Below are positions 10,108 to 20,480 of a DNA stretch of 64,000 nucleotides, one piece after another. This DNA comes from Diadophis punctatus similis. Lineage: Eukaryota; Chordata; Lepidosauria; Squamata; Dipsadidae. The notes under the pieces are model-generated. The model was given only the letters and a program-made list of their open reading frames with translations. It did no database searches and was not told the origin of the DNA. Position 1 is the first letter of the stretch. Each line of letters begins with the position of its first letter. The position numbers and the translations under genes are program-made. The DNA is taken from contig JALIGW010000002.1 in assembly GCA_023053685.1 (NCBI GenBank), positions 250,304,356 through 250,368,355 of the forward strand, given 5' to 3'.

Positions 10108-12307
10108 ATTTCTTTTTTTAATCAACTTTTATTACAAATTTTTTGTGTGCCCCCCCCTCCCCCAAACATACATATTTTATGAACAATGTGTTTCCCGGAT
10201 CATTGTTACATATATTTTCATATAAATAATCCATTTTACATCATATTTCTGTTTCAATTTCAGCCATAATAGTCTCTTTACATATTTCTTTATCTTAACT
10301 TATTCTCCTTAATACATAAACAATATTACTAATCGCCCTAAATTCCTAATCTCTTACAATAACATCAATTAGTTGTCTTATTTCTCTGTTATTGCATATA
10401 TTTCTCAAATTTATCCCATTACATTTCAACTTCATCTCTTAATTTAAATTGTCTTTAAAATTAAACCAAATTACCTTTTCACCTTCCATCTGCTGTTCTA
10501 TTTTACTATGAACAATATACATCATCATATTCAAATCTTAATGAAAAACCCTTTAATTTGATTATCCACAATTAATAATATTAATACAGTTTCCTTAAAT
10601 CTACTGATATGAACCCTATTTTCCTTCCTCCTTTCCACTAACCTTCCCCTCTTTAACCATTTTCTTTTAGTCTCTCAAAAATTATACTTCTTGTTAATTT
10701 TCTCCTTTTGTCCCATTCCCTTAACTACTTATTTTTCTTTCTTTTTTTATGTGTCTCATATCTTTTTTCCTGAGTCCTTTTTCTCTTTTTTAAATATATT
10801 GTTCGAGTGGTTCTCCCCCAAATTTTCCCTAATCTCGTCCCACTATTTCCCTCTTTACCCTTTGATTGATTCTTTTTGAGGGCCATTCCCCTCTATCTAC
10901 TCTTTCTGTGCCACTGTAAATTCCAGTGAAATCACCAAGCTGTTTTTTGCTTTCAGTCCCCCCTTCTTCAATATTATTTTTTGTTCTTCATTTATATTCT
11001 TTTCCCATCTTCTCTTCTATTTCTTGCTCTGTATATTCCAGCAAAATTTAACTCATTATTATCTTTTAAAGTTTCACACATATTTTTAACATCTCAAATA
11101 ACTCCTCATATATCCACAACTCCATGTTACCAATTTAACAAGTCTTTTAAAGTTTTTATATTATATCACCTTTAATTAAAATTTAAAGTCCATATAGTCT
11201 CTCTTAATTTTCAAATTCTAATGTTCAATTCAAATATTAGTCCAGTTCACTCCAAGTCAAAGGTTTATTGTCTTCCACAGTCATAAGCAATCGAAACCAA
11301 GCACTGTAGAAAAACAAACACTCCTTAAAACAATAGCAATAGCAATAGCACTTAGACTTATATACCGCTTCATAGTGCTTTACAGCTCTCTCTAAGCGGT
11401 TTACAGAGTTCAGCATATTGCCCCCAACAATCTGGGTCCTCATTTTACCCACCTAGGAAGGATGGAAGGCTGAGTCAACCTTGAGCCTAGTGAGATTTGA
11501 ACAGCTGAACTGCTGAACTAGCAATCAGCTGAAGGTCGCAATGCTGCTTTTAACCACTGCGCTATCTCGGCTACTTCTCACAGTTCCCAAATTATCTGTT
11601 CCGGTCATCAAGGTCATCATACAGCTGTACTTTCTCTTCCATCTTCCATCCAGTATTGCAATGCTCTCTTTCCATCAGCAGATAGGTCTCTCAAATCCAC
11701 AATACTCTCGAATCAGCTGTTTGTCAAAACTGTCATAAATACTTTAAATCCACATAAAAGATGTCCCCCCCCCCAGATTCTTTCCTTTTATTTATTTTAT
11801 TTTATTTTTAGATTTCTCCAAATTCAATGGTAAAAATAATAATCTTCTTGGGCTTTAGTGTTTTAGTCTCCGTTTTGTCCTTCTCCCTTCATGGAATTTC
11901 CCAATTGCCAATTAGCCGCTAATTTCAGCTCCGCGACACCTTTTAAAGCCAAATTCGAAATTTTCTTTTACCTGTGAGTTGGCCAATCACTCACCCGGTT
12001 CCAACACTCCTTTCAGACACCGCTCCTGCACAAAAACTTAGTCCGGTTGCCCCAGCTTCATAGCGGTCATTTTAAAATGGCTGCTGCCCCTGCTGCCGGT
12101 CCGAAGAGCTGTCTCTGACCTGTCGAGGAACTTGTCTGTTCCTCTCAGTCATCCGAGACACCGTTCCTTCTTCACCATCTCTAAAGATGGTTCCTGTCCG
12201 AAGACACACACACACTGACAACAGTTCGTCAGTCTGGATTTTCGCGGAGCTCATCGGAGCCTGCTATTTTCCAACTTGCCTCACCGCAATGCTTCCAGTT
12301 TCTCTCT
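10108..12307 (-). mobile_element. L1-like retroposon without ORFs, inserted in ZNF-A 3' UTR
   Basis: On the minus strand the element runs from a GC-richer 5' region (12307 back to about 11880, with CpGs) to an A-rich 3' end (poly-T on the plus strand at 10112-10118). It is flanked by a duplication of about 14 bp, CTTGAATTT(T/C)ATTT, at 10094-10107 and 12308-12321. The paralogous 3' flanks at 27655 and 55438 read straight through. No long ORF is visible. A SINE (11330-11572) is nested in it. Assignment to L1 rests on layout and target duplication, not on coding sequence. Confidence 0.6.
11330..11572 (-). mobile_element. tRNA-derived squamate SINE, copy 1
   Basis: Read on the minus strand it starts GCCGAGATAGCGCAGTGG (A-box-like), has a B-box-like TTCAAATCTCACTAGG, then a body with CCGCTTAGAGAGAGCTGTAA and a (GCTATT)n tail. 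It is a Pol III retroposon mobilised by LINE enzymes. Copies are also at 46037 and 54998. Confidence 0.85.
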
Positions 12308-12321
12308 CTTGAATTTCATTT

Positions 12322-13219
12322 CTAATGTCCCATTTTAAGTCCAGCTGAGAAACTGACTATTTGACTACAAAAAAATTGTAATGATATTTGCCTGATTTTT
12401 TTGTAGGCAAATATGTAATGATATTAGGTGGGAAGGAGAAAAGAAAAAACTGCAACATATTAGTTTGATAATGTCTATCTGGCCATCAGCAGAAGTTGCT
12501 GGATATTTATTTTCGCAGGAATAGTGCAAATGTAAAAATATTTTGGGAGTGTTCTTTGCAGTTTTATCATGGTAGATGATAGAAATGCCACTTACAGAGT
12601 CCCAGCCTTTTTCTTCCTTGCCTGCCTCAAGATTTTCAGCCTTAGAATTCTCCAGCCAGCATCTCTTGGGGATTGGACCACTCAGACTATAGTTAGAGAT
12701 TGTGGCACCTTATATAAGGAGAAAGCGAGAGGAGAAGATAAGTAAAGGAGTTTCAATGTTTATTTTTTTCTTAAAGCTCCAGGAATCCAGAGCACCAAGC
12801 ATGTCTATTCAGATTGTGTCAAGAATGAGACACGCAAGTTGAAGATACCATATGAATAGCAAATATATTGTGGGAGTTTGGGGCAGTGACAAAACCAGTG
12901 TAAGATTTCAGATGTAAAGGCTGTTGTGCCTTGCAGGTGACCTTCATGGAGAAAAGCTGTATGAATATTGAGTTGAAGAGAAACAGGATTGTGGTTTTCA
13001 GCACAGGATCTCCAGTTTTATTCACAACTCCTGCTGTGAACGCCTTCACTTGCAGGTGCCTCCTTGTTAGCCTTTGATGGCTGGGGATTGAGAGCAGCAC
13101 CAAGGGATTGATACTTTTGTGGTTCCCCCCCCACCCTTGGTGGGTAGATGTGTGTGTGTGTGGGGGGGAATTGTATAGTAGATAATGTTTAATTTCTAAA
13201 ACAGCATTGCGTAAGATGA
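12322..13219 (+). other. Zinc-finger unit 3' flank (unit 1)
   Basis: No gene. The first 220 bases continue the ZNF-A 3' UTR and are paralogous to 27661-27850 and 55440-55620. The rest matches 28709-28910 and, around 12540-12830, the flanks of the ORF1-only L1 at 40248-40329 and 43105-43300. The sequence at 12625-12650 (CAAGATTTTCAGCCTTAG) is the empty site corresponding to that L1 insertion. Confidence 0.6.
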
Positions 13220-14200
13220 ACTCACAGATACTGTAACATCATATGTCAGCTTCTGTGAAGACCTATGTGTACCGACCAGGAGCTTGCGGATTTATAGCAA
13301 CAACAAACCTTGGTTCACAGCTAAACTTAAGCAGCTACGTCGTTCCAAAGAGGAAGCCTATAGAAAAGGTGATAAAATGCTGTACAATCAGGCCAGAAAT
13401 GTATTAACAAGGGAGATCAGAGCAGCAAAAAGAAGCTACTCTGAAAAGCTAAAGCATTAGTTCTCAACAAATGAACGAGCAAACATGTGGAGATCTCTTA
13501 AAAATATCACTGGTTATGGCAAATCACCTTCCCGGGCTGAAGGAAATCAACAACTGGCAGATGACCTGAACGTGTTTTATTGCAGGTTTGAAAGGAAACT
13601 ACAGCCACCTATCTCCACAACCCCCATCTCACACACCAACAACAGACAAGCCTCCTACAACTGACCCCATACTGCAGAAAAAACAGTTGCTACCAACCTG
13701 CCTTCCATTGAGGACCTGTATACTGCACGAGTCAAAACGAGGGTTGTGAAAATATTTAGAGACACCTCACATCCTGGACACAAACTATTTCAACTCCTAC
13801 CCTCAAAACAACGCTATAGAGCACTGCACATCAGAACAACTAGACACAAGAACAGTTTTTCCCCGAACGCCATCACTCTGCTAAACAAATAATTCCCTCA
13901 ACACTGTCCAACTATTTACTAAATCTGCACTACTATTAATCTTCTCATCGTTCCCATCACCCATCTCCTCCCACTAATGACTGTATGACTGTAACTTTGT
14001 TGCCTGTATCCTTACGATTTACATTGACTGATTCCTAATATGATTTGATTGCTTATTTGTATCATTGTGTTGTACCTTATGATTCTTGACGAACGTATCT
14101 TTTCTTTTATGAAAAGAGCATATGCACCAAGACAAATTCCTTGTGTGTCCGATCACACTTGGCGAATAAAAAATTCTATTCTATTCTATTCTATTCTATC
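13220..14200 (+). mobile_element. CR1-L3 type LINE, internally deleted, with ATTCT tail
   Basis: 13305-13600 encodes the linker region before the RT (KPWFTAKLKQLRRSKEEAY, then ADDLNVFYCRF). The sequence then jumps near 13730 to the ORF2 C-terminal end and 3' UTR, skipping the RT. The end GCGAATAAAAAATTCTATTC with repeated ATTCT is the signature of the snake CR1-L3 family known to seed this microsatellite. It is absent from the paralogous position near 30766. Confidence 0.8.
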
Positions 14201-14481
14201 ATGGAATAGCTTTTGAGAGAGAAAAATAAAGGAAAGTGTCAGCATTTCTGTAAACATTGGGACAAGGTGATGCAAAGCTCTCTTCCCAACACATGGGAGA
14301 CCTTTCGTGTTCTTTCACTTCTCTCCCAGGGCTCCTTAATTTTTTTCAAACTGTATCCTTCAAATATGCAGATGGATTATCCTGATTTTGCTGGGATTAG
14401 AAGACTCCAAAGAATTCCAAGATTGTTTCTCCAACACAATTCAAAAAGACAGGTTACAATTTTTTTTTAGTATGTCACAAT

Positions 14482-14772
14482 CAATGTTCCCTCTAAGCTG
14501 CGTGGCTGCGGCGCCGCACGTGATAAGAAAACGCCGTGCGGCAGTTTGCAACTGCCGCCCAGTGTTTTCTTATGTCAGAGGGAACATTGATCACTAGCTG
14601 ATCAGGGTGGGTGGGGAAAAGGAGCCTTCAACGAAGAGAGGCGGAGGCTTTAACTCTTGCCTCCCCAGGCAGGCTCCGCTGCTAGGGAGAGGAGAGTGAG
14701 ATCAAAGGCTGAAATGCCACACAGCAGTTTCCAACTGCAGCGCAGTGATTTTCAATGTTAGAGGGAACATTG
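14482..14772. mobile_element. Short hAT element (CAATGTTCCCTCTAA termini)
   Basis: The termini are CAATGTTCCCTCTAAGCTG and TTAGAGGGAACATTG, flanked by an exact 8-bp duplication GTCACAAT at 14474-14481 and 14773-14780. Internally, a second near-copy of the terminus lies at 14574-14591. It is non-coding and absent from the paralogous unit 2 site. Confidence 0.85.
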
Positions 14773-14920
14773 GTCACAATCATGTGATAACTTTCAAGGA
14801 CACCCAACAACCAGGACCAGGCCAGGTGTGTGGAGAAACCAAGAGGCTCTTGGCCAGAGTCTTAAATCCAAGTGATTTAGAATTTAAAAGTGTGCAAAAT
14901 TTCTAAAATTTAAAATAGTA

Positions 14921-15135
14921 TGTGTGTGTATGTATGCCTTGCGGGGTGGTATTGGGAGAACTGAATGGAGCTGAGTGTTTACTGGCCGGATACCCTTCCT
15001 GTTGCCAATGCGGAATTCGCAGCAGATATATTCTCATTGTGTCCAAAGAGAGAAATATCTGCCTCTACTTAGGATCGAACTCTCAGCCTCCTGATTGTGA
15101 AGCGAGAGCTCCACCTCTAGTTCACTGCACCACAC
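14921..15135 (-). mobile_element. tRNA-derived SINE, second family
   Basis: On the minus strand it begins TGTGGTGCAGTGAACTAG, has a B-box GAGTTCGATCC, and ends in a body with GGAAGGGTATCCGGCCAGTAAA and a CA/TG-rich tail. It is flanked by TAAAATAGTA at 14911-14920 and 15136-15145. The unit 2 copy (31188-31205) has the site only once, confirming insertion. Confidence 0.85.
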
Positions 15136-15439
15136 TAAAATAGTAAAAATATATTTAATCAATTTTCCTTGTTTTCTTTCCTTGGTGTCACATTTTAGTG
15201 CACCATCTTTATCATGTCTCATCTTACTATAGTTAGGAGTTGGAAACGCTTGCAATGATCCCAAAGCCACTGAATCTCTTACAGGGCTATATAACAATAT
15301 CAAGCAAAATTAAATAAAGCCAACCTTAAATTCAGAGGGGATGGTCTACAGGGCGAGGTCAAAAGCCACTACTCAGACGTACAGTCCATTTCCTCAGAAT
15401 CAAAATTTGAAGCTGAGATTGAAAGGTGTAAAGTATGAG

Positions 15440-15720
15440 GAGGATATTGGATCTTGAAAGCTGCAGCCTTGAATTTGGGGCTGGAGTAGGAGGAACAGCT
15501 GAATGGATAGATTTTGTGGGGAGGAAGAAAGCCCAGTTTGGAGGTCACCAGGCTAGAGCCTGAGAGAGACGGTCATTTCCGGTCCTGCTTTAGGCACAAA
15601 GCCATCTCAGAGACCTTGTCCTGGCCTGTCCTCTCAGGCCTTGGAAAGGGGAAATGTTTTCAAAAAAACTTGCCAAGGAAACTGCAGGGAGTGGGAGTGC
15701 AGGGTATCTCCCCAAAACCT
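15440..15720 (+). repeat. Decayed tRNA-SINE-like module A
   Basis: It carries GGTCCTGCTTTAGGCACAAA, a CTCTCAGGCC stretch and AACTTGCCAAGGAAACTGCA, a pattern seen in old squamate SINEs. Related copies are at 18843-19090 (which keeps a GGTGTAGTGGTGAAGGC A-box-like start), 31520, 43790 and 59905. Confidence 0.45.
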
Positions 15721-17095
15721 ACTTTTGCAACTGAGCGAACCTTGGGAGAGTGAAGCCTGACCTACTTAGCTTCTCAAGGTTAGGGAGGTGTTGTGCCATA
15801 AACGTTTATGAAGGTCTTGTTTATTGGAAGAAATGTCCATCTGCGTTCAGTTCCAAGTGGGAAGAAAGACACTGGAAACATGGAGATTACTTTGAAAGAT
15901 GGTTTTATGGGGGACAGGATTACGGGGGATTTTTGGGTCCTGGGCAAATGAGCACATGGAAGAGAGAGAGACGGAGATGTATACCCTCTCTTGGGTCCTG
16001 CTTTGGAGCTTCCTGTTTCTGTGTAAGAAATGTATTCTGATTGGTTGTCAGACTAACTTTGTAGGTTGTCCCACGCTTGGTTGAATCTTGCTGAGTGATG
16101 CAATCTCCCCAGGTGCCATGTGGTGAGTTCTGTTGCTAGATGGATAGAGGGATAATCCTATCACAGTGATGGTGAACCTTTTAGACACCCAGTGCCCAAA
16201 CTGCGTGCGTGCACACATGCCCAAACTGAAAGGTGCACGTGCGTTCACGAACACGCACATGCACGCGCACATGCACAGACATGCGCAGTAGAGACACGAA
16301 GATCAGCTGGCCGGCGAGAGGTGCAAGAGGTAAGATCTTTTTCTTTCGTGAGCTTCTGTTTTGTCATTTGCAGGGAAACAAGGTCACAAAAGAAATGCCA
16401 TGGAGATCTGACCTGGAGCGATGGCGCGGGTGCCAGCAGAGAAGGCTCTGCATGACACCTCTGGCACGCGTGCCATAGGTTTGTCATCACGGTGCTATCA
16501 TGTCCCGAGGGCCATGTCTTAATCCCATCAGCCTGGAGTTGAAGTGGGGGGGGGGGAGGCAGGGAGCTGCTTTGTCTTTAAAACATTTCTCCTTTTCTCA
16601 TCCAGGAAAATATAATATTCTGCCTTTTTAATATTTCCTAGACCATTTCATTCTTCTAAGAGGGGTGGGTGTTAAATTTCTTCATGTTTGTGTGCACAGC
16701 CACTAAATAATTTCCAGCTTCATCCTATCAATAGAATAATGAAACATGGAAGAATAACTGGAAACATCCACTCTCCTTGCTTCCAAACCATATCTAGATA
16801 GGAGAGAGCTGCATTCTTGCAGCTGCATTCTTCCTTCTAAATCTCACTAGAAGGAAGAATTGCTCTGAGCAGCTTTCCTCAGATAAATCCAGTCCAACAT
16901 TTCCCTTCCATGGTGCTCATAGGAACAGGGAGATTTTCTCTATGCACAGGTAGCAAGCAGTAACCAGACCCTCATGGTAGAGTCCCACATAAGGACTCCT
17001 TGGGCGAGGAGGGATCACTGGGAATGAGACTGGAAAAACAGGCCATGAACCCAGATGGACATTTCTTCGTACACTGGTAAAGTCTTGGAAAACAT
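15721..17095 (+). other. Unit 1 flank, no gene (hAT insert at 16164-16492)
   Basis: This is paralogous to 44050-45140 and 60160-61260. I see no conserved coding frame. Short matching blocks include AATCCAGTCCAACATTTCCC (16888 and 44981). Apart from the hAT element nothing specific is recognised. Confidence 0.5.
16164..16492 (-). mobile_element. Non-autonomous hAT element, copy 2
   Basis: The termini are CAGTGATGGTGAACCTTTT and ATAGGTTTGTCATCACGG. The flanking 8-bp duplication is TCCTATCA at 16156-16163 and TGCTATCA at 16493-16500 (one mismatch). The interior is CpG- and ACGCAC-rich and non-coding. The GGCACGCGTGCC arm is at the right, the opposite orientation to the copies at 6538 and 19845. 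Confidence 0.82.
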
Positions 17096-18842
17096 ATCCA
17101 GGCAACAAATCTGTGAGCACCAAGAAGCAAACAAAGTTATAACCAGTAGCCAACATGTATTTATCGAAAACAGATTATGCCAAACAAACCTTATTTCATT
17201 CTTTGACAAAATAACTACATCAGTGGACCAGTGAAATGCTGTGGACAGTTGATAAAGTAGATCACAATTTACTTCTAGAAAAGCTAGACAAATGTGGGCT
17301 AGGCAGCACCACTACAAGATGGGTTTTTAATTGGCTGACAAATCGTACTCAACATGTAGTCCTCGATGGAAGTACACCCACATGGAGGGAAGCAGTGGTG
17401 GGTTCCTACCAGTGCGGTCCACTCTATAGCACTGGTAGCGGCCCGCTGGTGATGTCACAGTACCGGTGCGGTCAGTTGCTGATGCCTGGGCGCTGCCATT
17501 TTTAAAATTTTTTAACTTTTTAAAAAAAATTTCTTCTGCGCATGCCCAGAAGCTGAGCTTCCGGCACTGTGCATGCGCTGCCTTCCTACCCCACAGTGAG
17601 TCCAAGCAGGGGAGGATGGCTGAGGGAGCGCGTGAGATGCTGAAAGAACGGGCAGCAGGAGCTATCTCCATTCCCCTCCCTTCAGCAGTCCGAGAAGCCA
17701 CGAACGTGCGGTGATGATCCTAGGCATTTTTGCACGTTCAAGGCTTCTTGAGCTGCTGAGGGGAGAGGGAATGGGCGGCAGGAGCCTAGGATCATTGAAT
17801 GGGGAGAAGCATTCAGGCTGGATGGAGCCTCGTGGTTTTGCTGCTCCCGCTGCGGGGGGCTGCGTTGCGGGTGGGCAATGCCCCTCCACCTCTCCGGCCG
17901 CTGCCAAGCTCCCGAGGCCCACACCCACCCGGTCACATGGCTGGCAAGCCACACCCACAAAATAAGCCATGCCCACAGAGTGGTAGTAAAAAAATTAGGA
18001 ACCCGCCCCTGGAGGGAAGTAAGCAGTGAGGTATCCCCAGATTGCATTTTAGACCCAGCACTGATCAAAATCTTCATAAACTATCTAGACAGAGAAATTG
18101 AAAGGGAATTCATCAAGTTTCCAGATGACACTAAACTGGCAGGAACTGTCAACACCCCAGAAGACAAGCCCAAGATCCAAAAAAAGATTTGACAGACTTG
18201 AACAGTGGGCCCCATCTAACAATATGATATTAAATAGATAAAAGTAAAGTTTTACTCTTAGACAAGGAAAACCATAGGTATAAACTAGGTGAAACCTGAC
18301 TTAATGCCAGTAACTGTGAGATGGATCTTGGAGTCCTAGTGGACAATTACTTAAATGTGATCCCACAGCGAGCAGCCAAAATAACCAATACAATCCTAAG
18401 ATGCATTAATAGAAAGATAGAATTAAGATCATGTGAAGTTATAGTTACAAAGCCTTAGTAAGACCACACTTGGAATACTGCATCCAATTCTAGTCACCAC
18501 AATATAAAAAGATATTGAGACTCTGGAAAGAGTGCAGAGAAGAGCAACAAAGACGATTAGGGGGCTGGAGGCTAAAACATACGAAGAACAGGAATTAGGT
18601 ATGTCTATTCTAATGAAAAGACAGACAAGGGGAGGCATGATAGCAGTATTCCACTATTTGAGTGGCTGCCATAAAAAGAAAGGGGTCAAGTTATTTTCCA
18701 GAGCACCAGAAGGCAAGACAAGGAACAATCGATGGAAAATAATGAAGGAGAGAAGTAGCTTAGGGTCTCCTGTTTGAGCAGAGGGCTGGACTAGAAGACC
18801 TCAATGGTCCCTTCCAGATCTGTTCAGATTGATTGATTGATC
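17096..18842 (+). mobile_element. CR1 LINE ORF2 3' half, split by a hAT element
   Basis: The plus strand shows a decayed chicken-CR1-like ORF2: the region KVDHNLLLEKLDKCGL near 17251, then after the hAT insert FPDDTKLAGTVN near 18118 (the catalytic YADD is replaced in this decayed copy) and ERVQRRATKTIRGLEAKTYEE near 18523. The 3' UTR has CTGGACTAGAAGACCTC, and a (GATT)n tail ends at 18842. A deletion lies near 17225-17250. The same CR1 end is at 31993-33104 at the equivalent place, so it predates that duplication. Confidence 0.85.
17393..18011. mobile_element. Non-autonomous hAT element, CAGTGGTGGGTTCC family
   Basis: The termini CAGTGGTGGGTTCCTACC and GGAACCCGCCCCTG are inverted. An exact 8-bp duplication GAGGGAAG lies at 17385-17392 and 18012-18019. 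The right part holds repeated CCACACCCAC motifs. It interrupts the CR1 ORF2, whose reading resumes on the far side. It has no transposase. Confidence 0.9.
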
Positions 18843-19090
18843 TTGAAAGCTGCATCCTTGAATTTGCTATTGGAGCAGCAGCAACAGGTCAATGGGGGGG
18901 GGGAGGAAGAAGATCCAGTTCGGTGTAGTGGTGAAGGCACCAAGTTAGAGAGAGAGACACACTCAGTTCTATCTAGTCCCACCTGAAGGGCAAAACCATC
19001 TGTTCAACTTTGGCCAGTCCTCTCAGGCCTAGGAAGCAGGAAAAGGGGAGAACCACTTCCAAAAACCCTTGCCAAGGAAACTGCAGGGCC
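18843..19090 (+). repeat. Decayed tRNA-SINE-like module B
   Basis: It starts CTTGAAAGCTGCATCC like module A, and keeps GGTGTAGTGGTGAAGGC (18924-18940) and GTTCTATCTAGTCCCACC, resembling Pol III A and B boxes. It ends with CCTTGCCAAGGAAACTGCAG. Also found at 33105-33250. Confidence 0.45.
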
Positions 19091-19491
19091 AGACATCAAA
19101 ACTGACCCAAAGGCACCACAAACGAAGCGAGATAGTGTCGCGTTTCACTTGGCTCAGTTTTAAAGGTCGGTTGCGAGTAGTCGAAAACGACCTGCTGCCA
19201 TGTAACCGGTGAAAACATCTTCCAAATGCCATGGTGGAGCCTGGAAAAGCGTGTTTTTCCACTTCCTGTCGCTAGATGGCGATCAGGCAACATCTGTGTC
19301 TAGAAAGCCACCCACACTTCAATACCATCTGAGCTTAAAAAAGGAGTTTTAAATCATGTACTGAATTGCTAGAAAGGACGGCAGGAGAAGAGAAGCGCAG
19401 AGCAACTTCCTCTTCCGCATGGCTCATGGGAGGAAGTTGGTGTGCAGGGAGGCTTTTGTGCTCTTCCCATGATCGAAGCGGCAGCTGGAAG
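19091..19491 (+). promoter_or_regulatory. Promoter-like module with candidate exon 1 and splice donor (copy 1)
   Basis: The block contains CGCTAGATGGCGATC (YY1-like core), ACTTCCTCTTCCGC (Ets-like) and several CpGs, has no TATA box close to the end, and finishes with CTGGAAG followed by GTGAGTTG at 19492, an excellent donor. Five copies keep the donor intact. Each lies upstream of a finger exon (the next is ZNF-B), so a non-coding first exon spliced to the acceptor near 25631 is a reasonable model. Transcription is not shown by sequence alone, and an LTR origin is possible. Confidence 0.4.
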
Positions 19492-19699
19492 GTGAGTTGA
19501 GGGCAGGTGGGAGGAGAGTCCGGGAGCAAGTCGGGCTGTTTGGTTTCCTCCACGGCCTGGAAGCAGAGAAGCAACCGGGCTGAAGTATGTCAGCTGCTGC
19601 AGGTTCCTTCCCTCCCCAAATTTAAGTCCGTTGGTGCTGCACGCTGTGAAAGTGGTGGCTGCAATTTTCTGCTGGTGGGAAGATTTAAAAAATCTCTCA
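19492..19699 (+). other. Conserved sequence downstream of the candidate donor
   Basis: No gene. GAGGGCAGGTGGGAGGAGAGTC and CTGCACGCTGTGAAA... are kept in the copies at 34574, 45694 and 61799, consistent with the start of a shared first intron. Confidence 0.4.
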
Positions 19700-20320
19700 A
19701 GGCAAGATTGATTCTTTGGGAATGGCTTCACTCCAGAGGTTGTGAGTACTCCATCACTGGAGGTTATTAAGAGGAGATTGGACAGCCATTTGTTCGGGAT
19801 GGACTAGACTCGAGTCTCCTACCTGAATAGGGGATGAACTAGAACAGTGATGGCGAACCTATGGCACGGGTGCCACAGGTGGCACACGGAGCCATATCTG
19901 CTGGCACGCGAGCCGTTGCCCTAGCTCAGCTCCAGCACGCATGTGCGTGCCCGCCAGCTGATTTTTGGCTCGCGCAGAGGCTCTGGGAAGGTGATTTCGG
20001 CCTCTGGAGGGCCTCTGGGGTGCCGGGGGGGGGGGGAGAGAGTTTTCGCCCTCCCCAAGCTCCAAGAAAGCCTCTGGAGCCTGGGGAGGGCAAAAAATGG
20101 GCCTACCGGGCCCACTGGGAGTTGGGAAACAGGGGATTGGGGGGCCGTGCATGCATACACAGGGGGTTGGGGCAAGTGGGGGTCTTTGAATTATGGGTGT
20201 GGGCACGCACATGTGTGCGATAGCACGCACGCACACTATTTTGGCACCCGAGGAAAAAAAGGTTCGCCATCACTGAACTAGAAGACCTCTAAGGTCCCTC
20301 CCAACTCAATTATTCTGTTG
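19700..20320 (+). repeat. CR1 LINE 3' end, split by a hAT element
   Basis: GGTTGTGAGTACTCCATCAC to GGATGAACTAGAA, then after the hAT insert GACCTCTAAGGTCCC...ATTATTCTGTT, is a CR1 3' UTR. The copy at 34790-34955 lacks the hAT element. Confidence 0.75.
19845..20275 (+). mobile_element. Non-autonomous hAT element, copy 3
   Basis: It has perfect 16-bp termini CAGTGATGGCGAACCT and AGGTTCGCCATCACTG and an exact duplication AACTAGAA at 19837-19844 and 20276-20283. The paralogous site near 34918 is empty. Of the five copies it has the best-kept ends. Confidence 0.9.
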
Positions 20321-20399
20321 TAGACCTGAGGTTTTCCAGGCAACAAGATTGGACAGATGTGCCTCTGGTCTTTTCTGGTTTGTTGTTTTACTTCCATTT

Positions 20400-20480
20400 C
20401 TAGCTTACAAGCACCGTGTTTTCCTGTTGGTATCCCCATCCGTGCATTAACCAGGTTCGACTCTGCTTAACCCAGCACTT
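20400..20480 (-). repeat. 5S rRNA-like relic (3' half)
   Basis: On the plus strand, CATCCGTGCATTAACCAGGT then TCGACTCTGCTTAA resembles the reverse complement of the 5S rRNA internal promoter region (the universal form reads CATCCAAGTACTAACCAGG...CCCTGCTTAG), and GCACCGTGTTTTCC upstream fits the 5S 3' end. It is too diverged for a gene, and is either a retro-pseudogene or part of a 5S-derived SINE. A second copy is at 35044-35310. Confidence 0.45.

Noticed and set aside
19859..20236. Open frames of 100-125 codons on both strands at 19859-20281, 21380-21689 and 32077-32507
   Set aside because: They fall inside hAT elements of high GC content, differ between copies and match no protein family.
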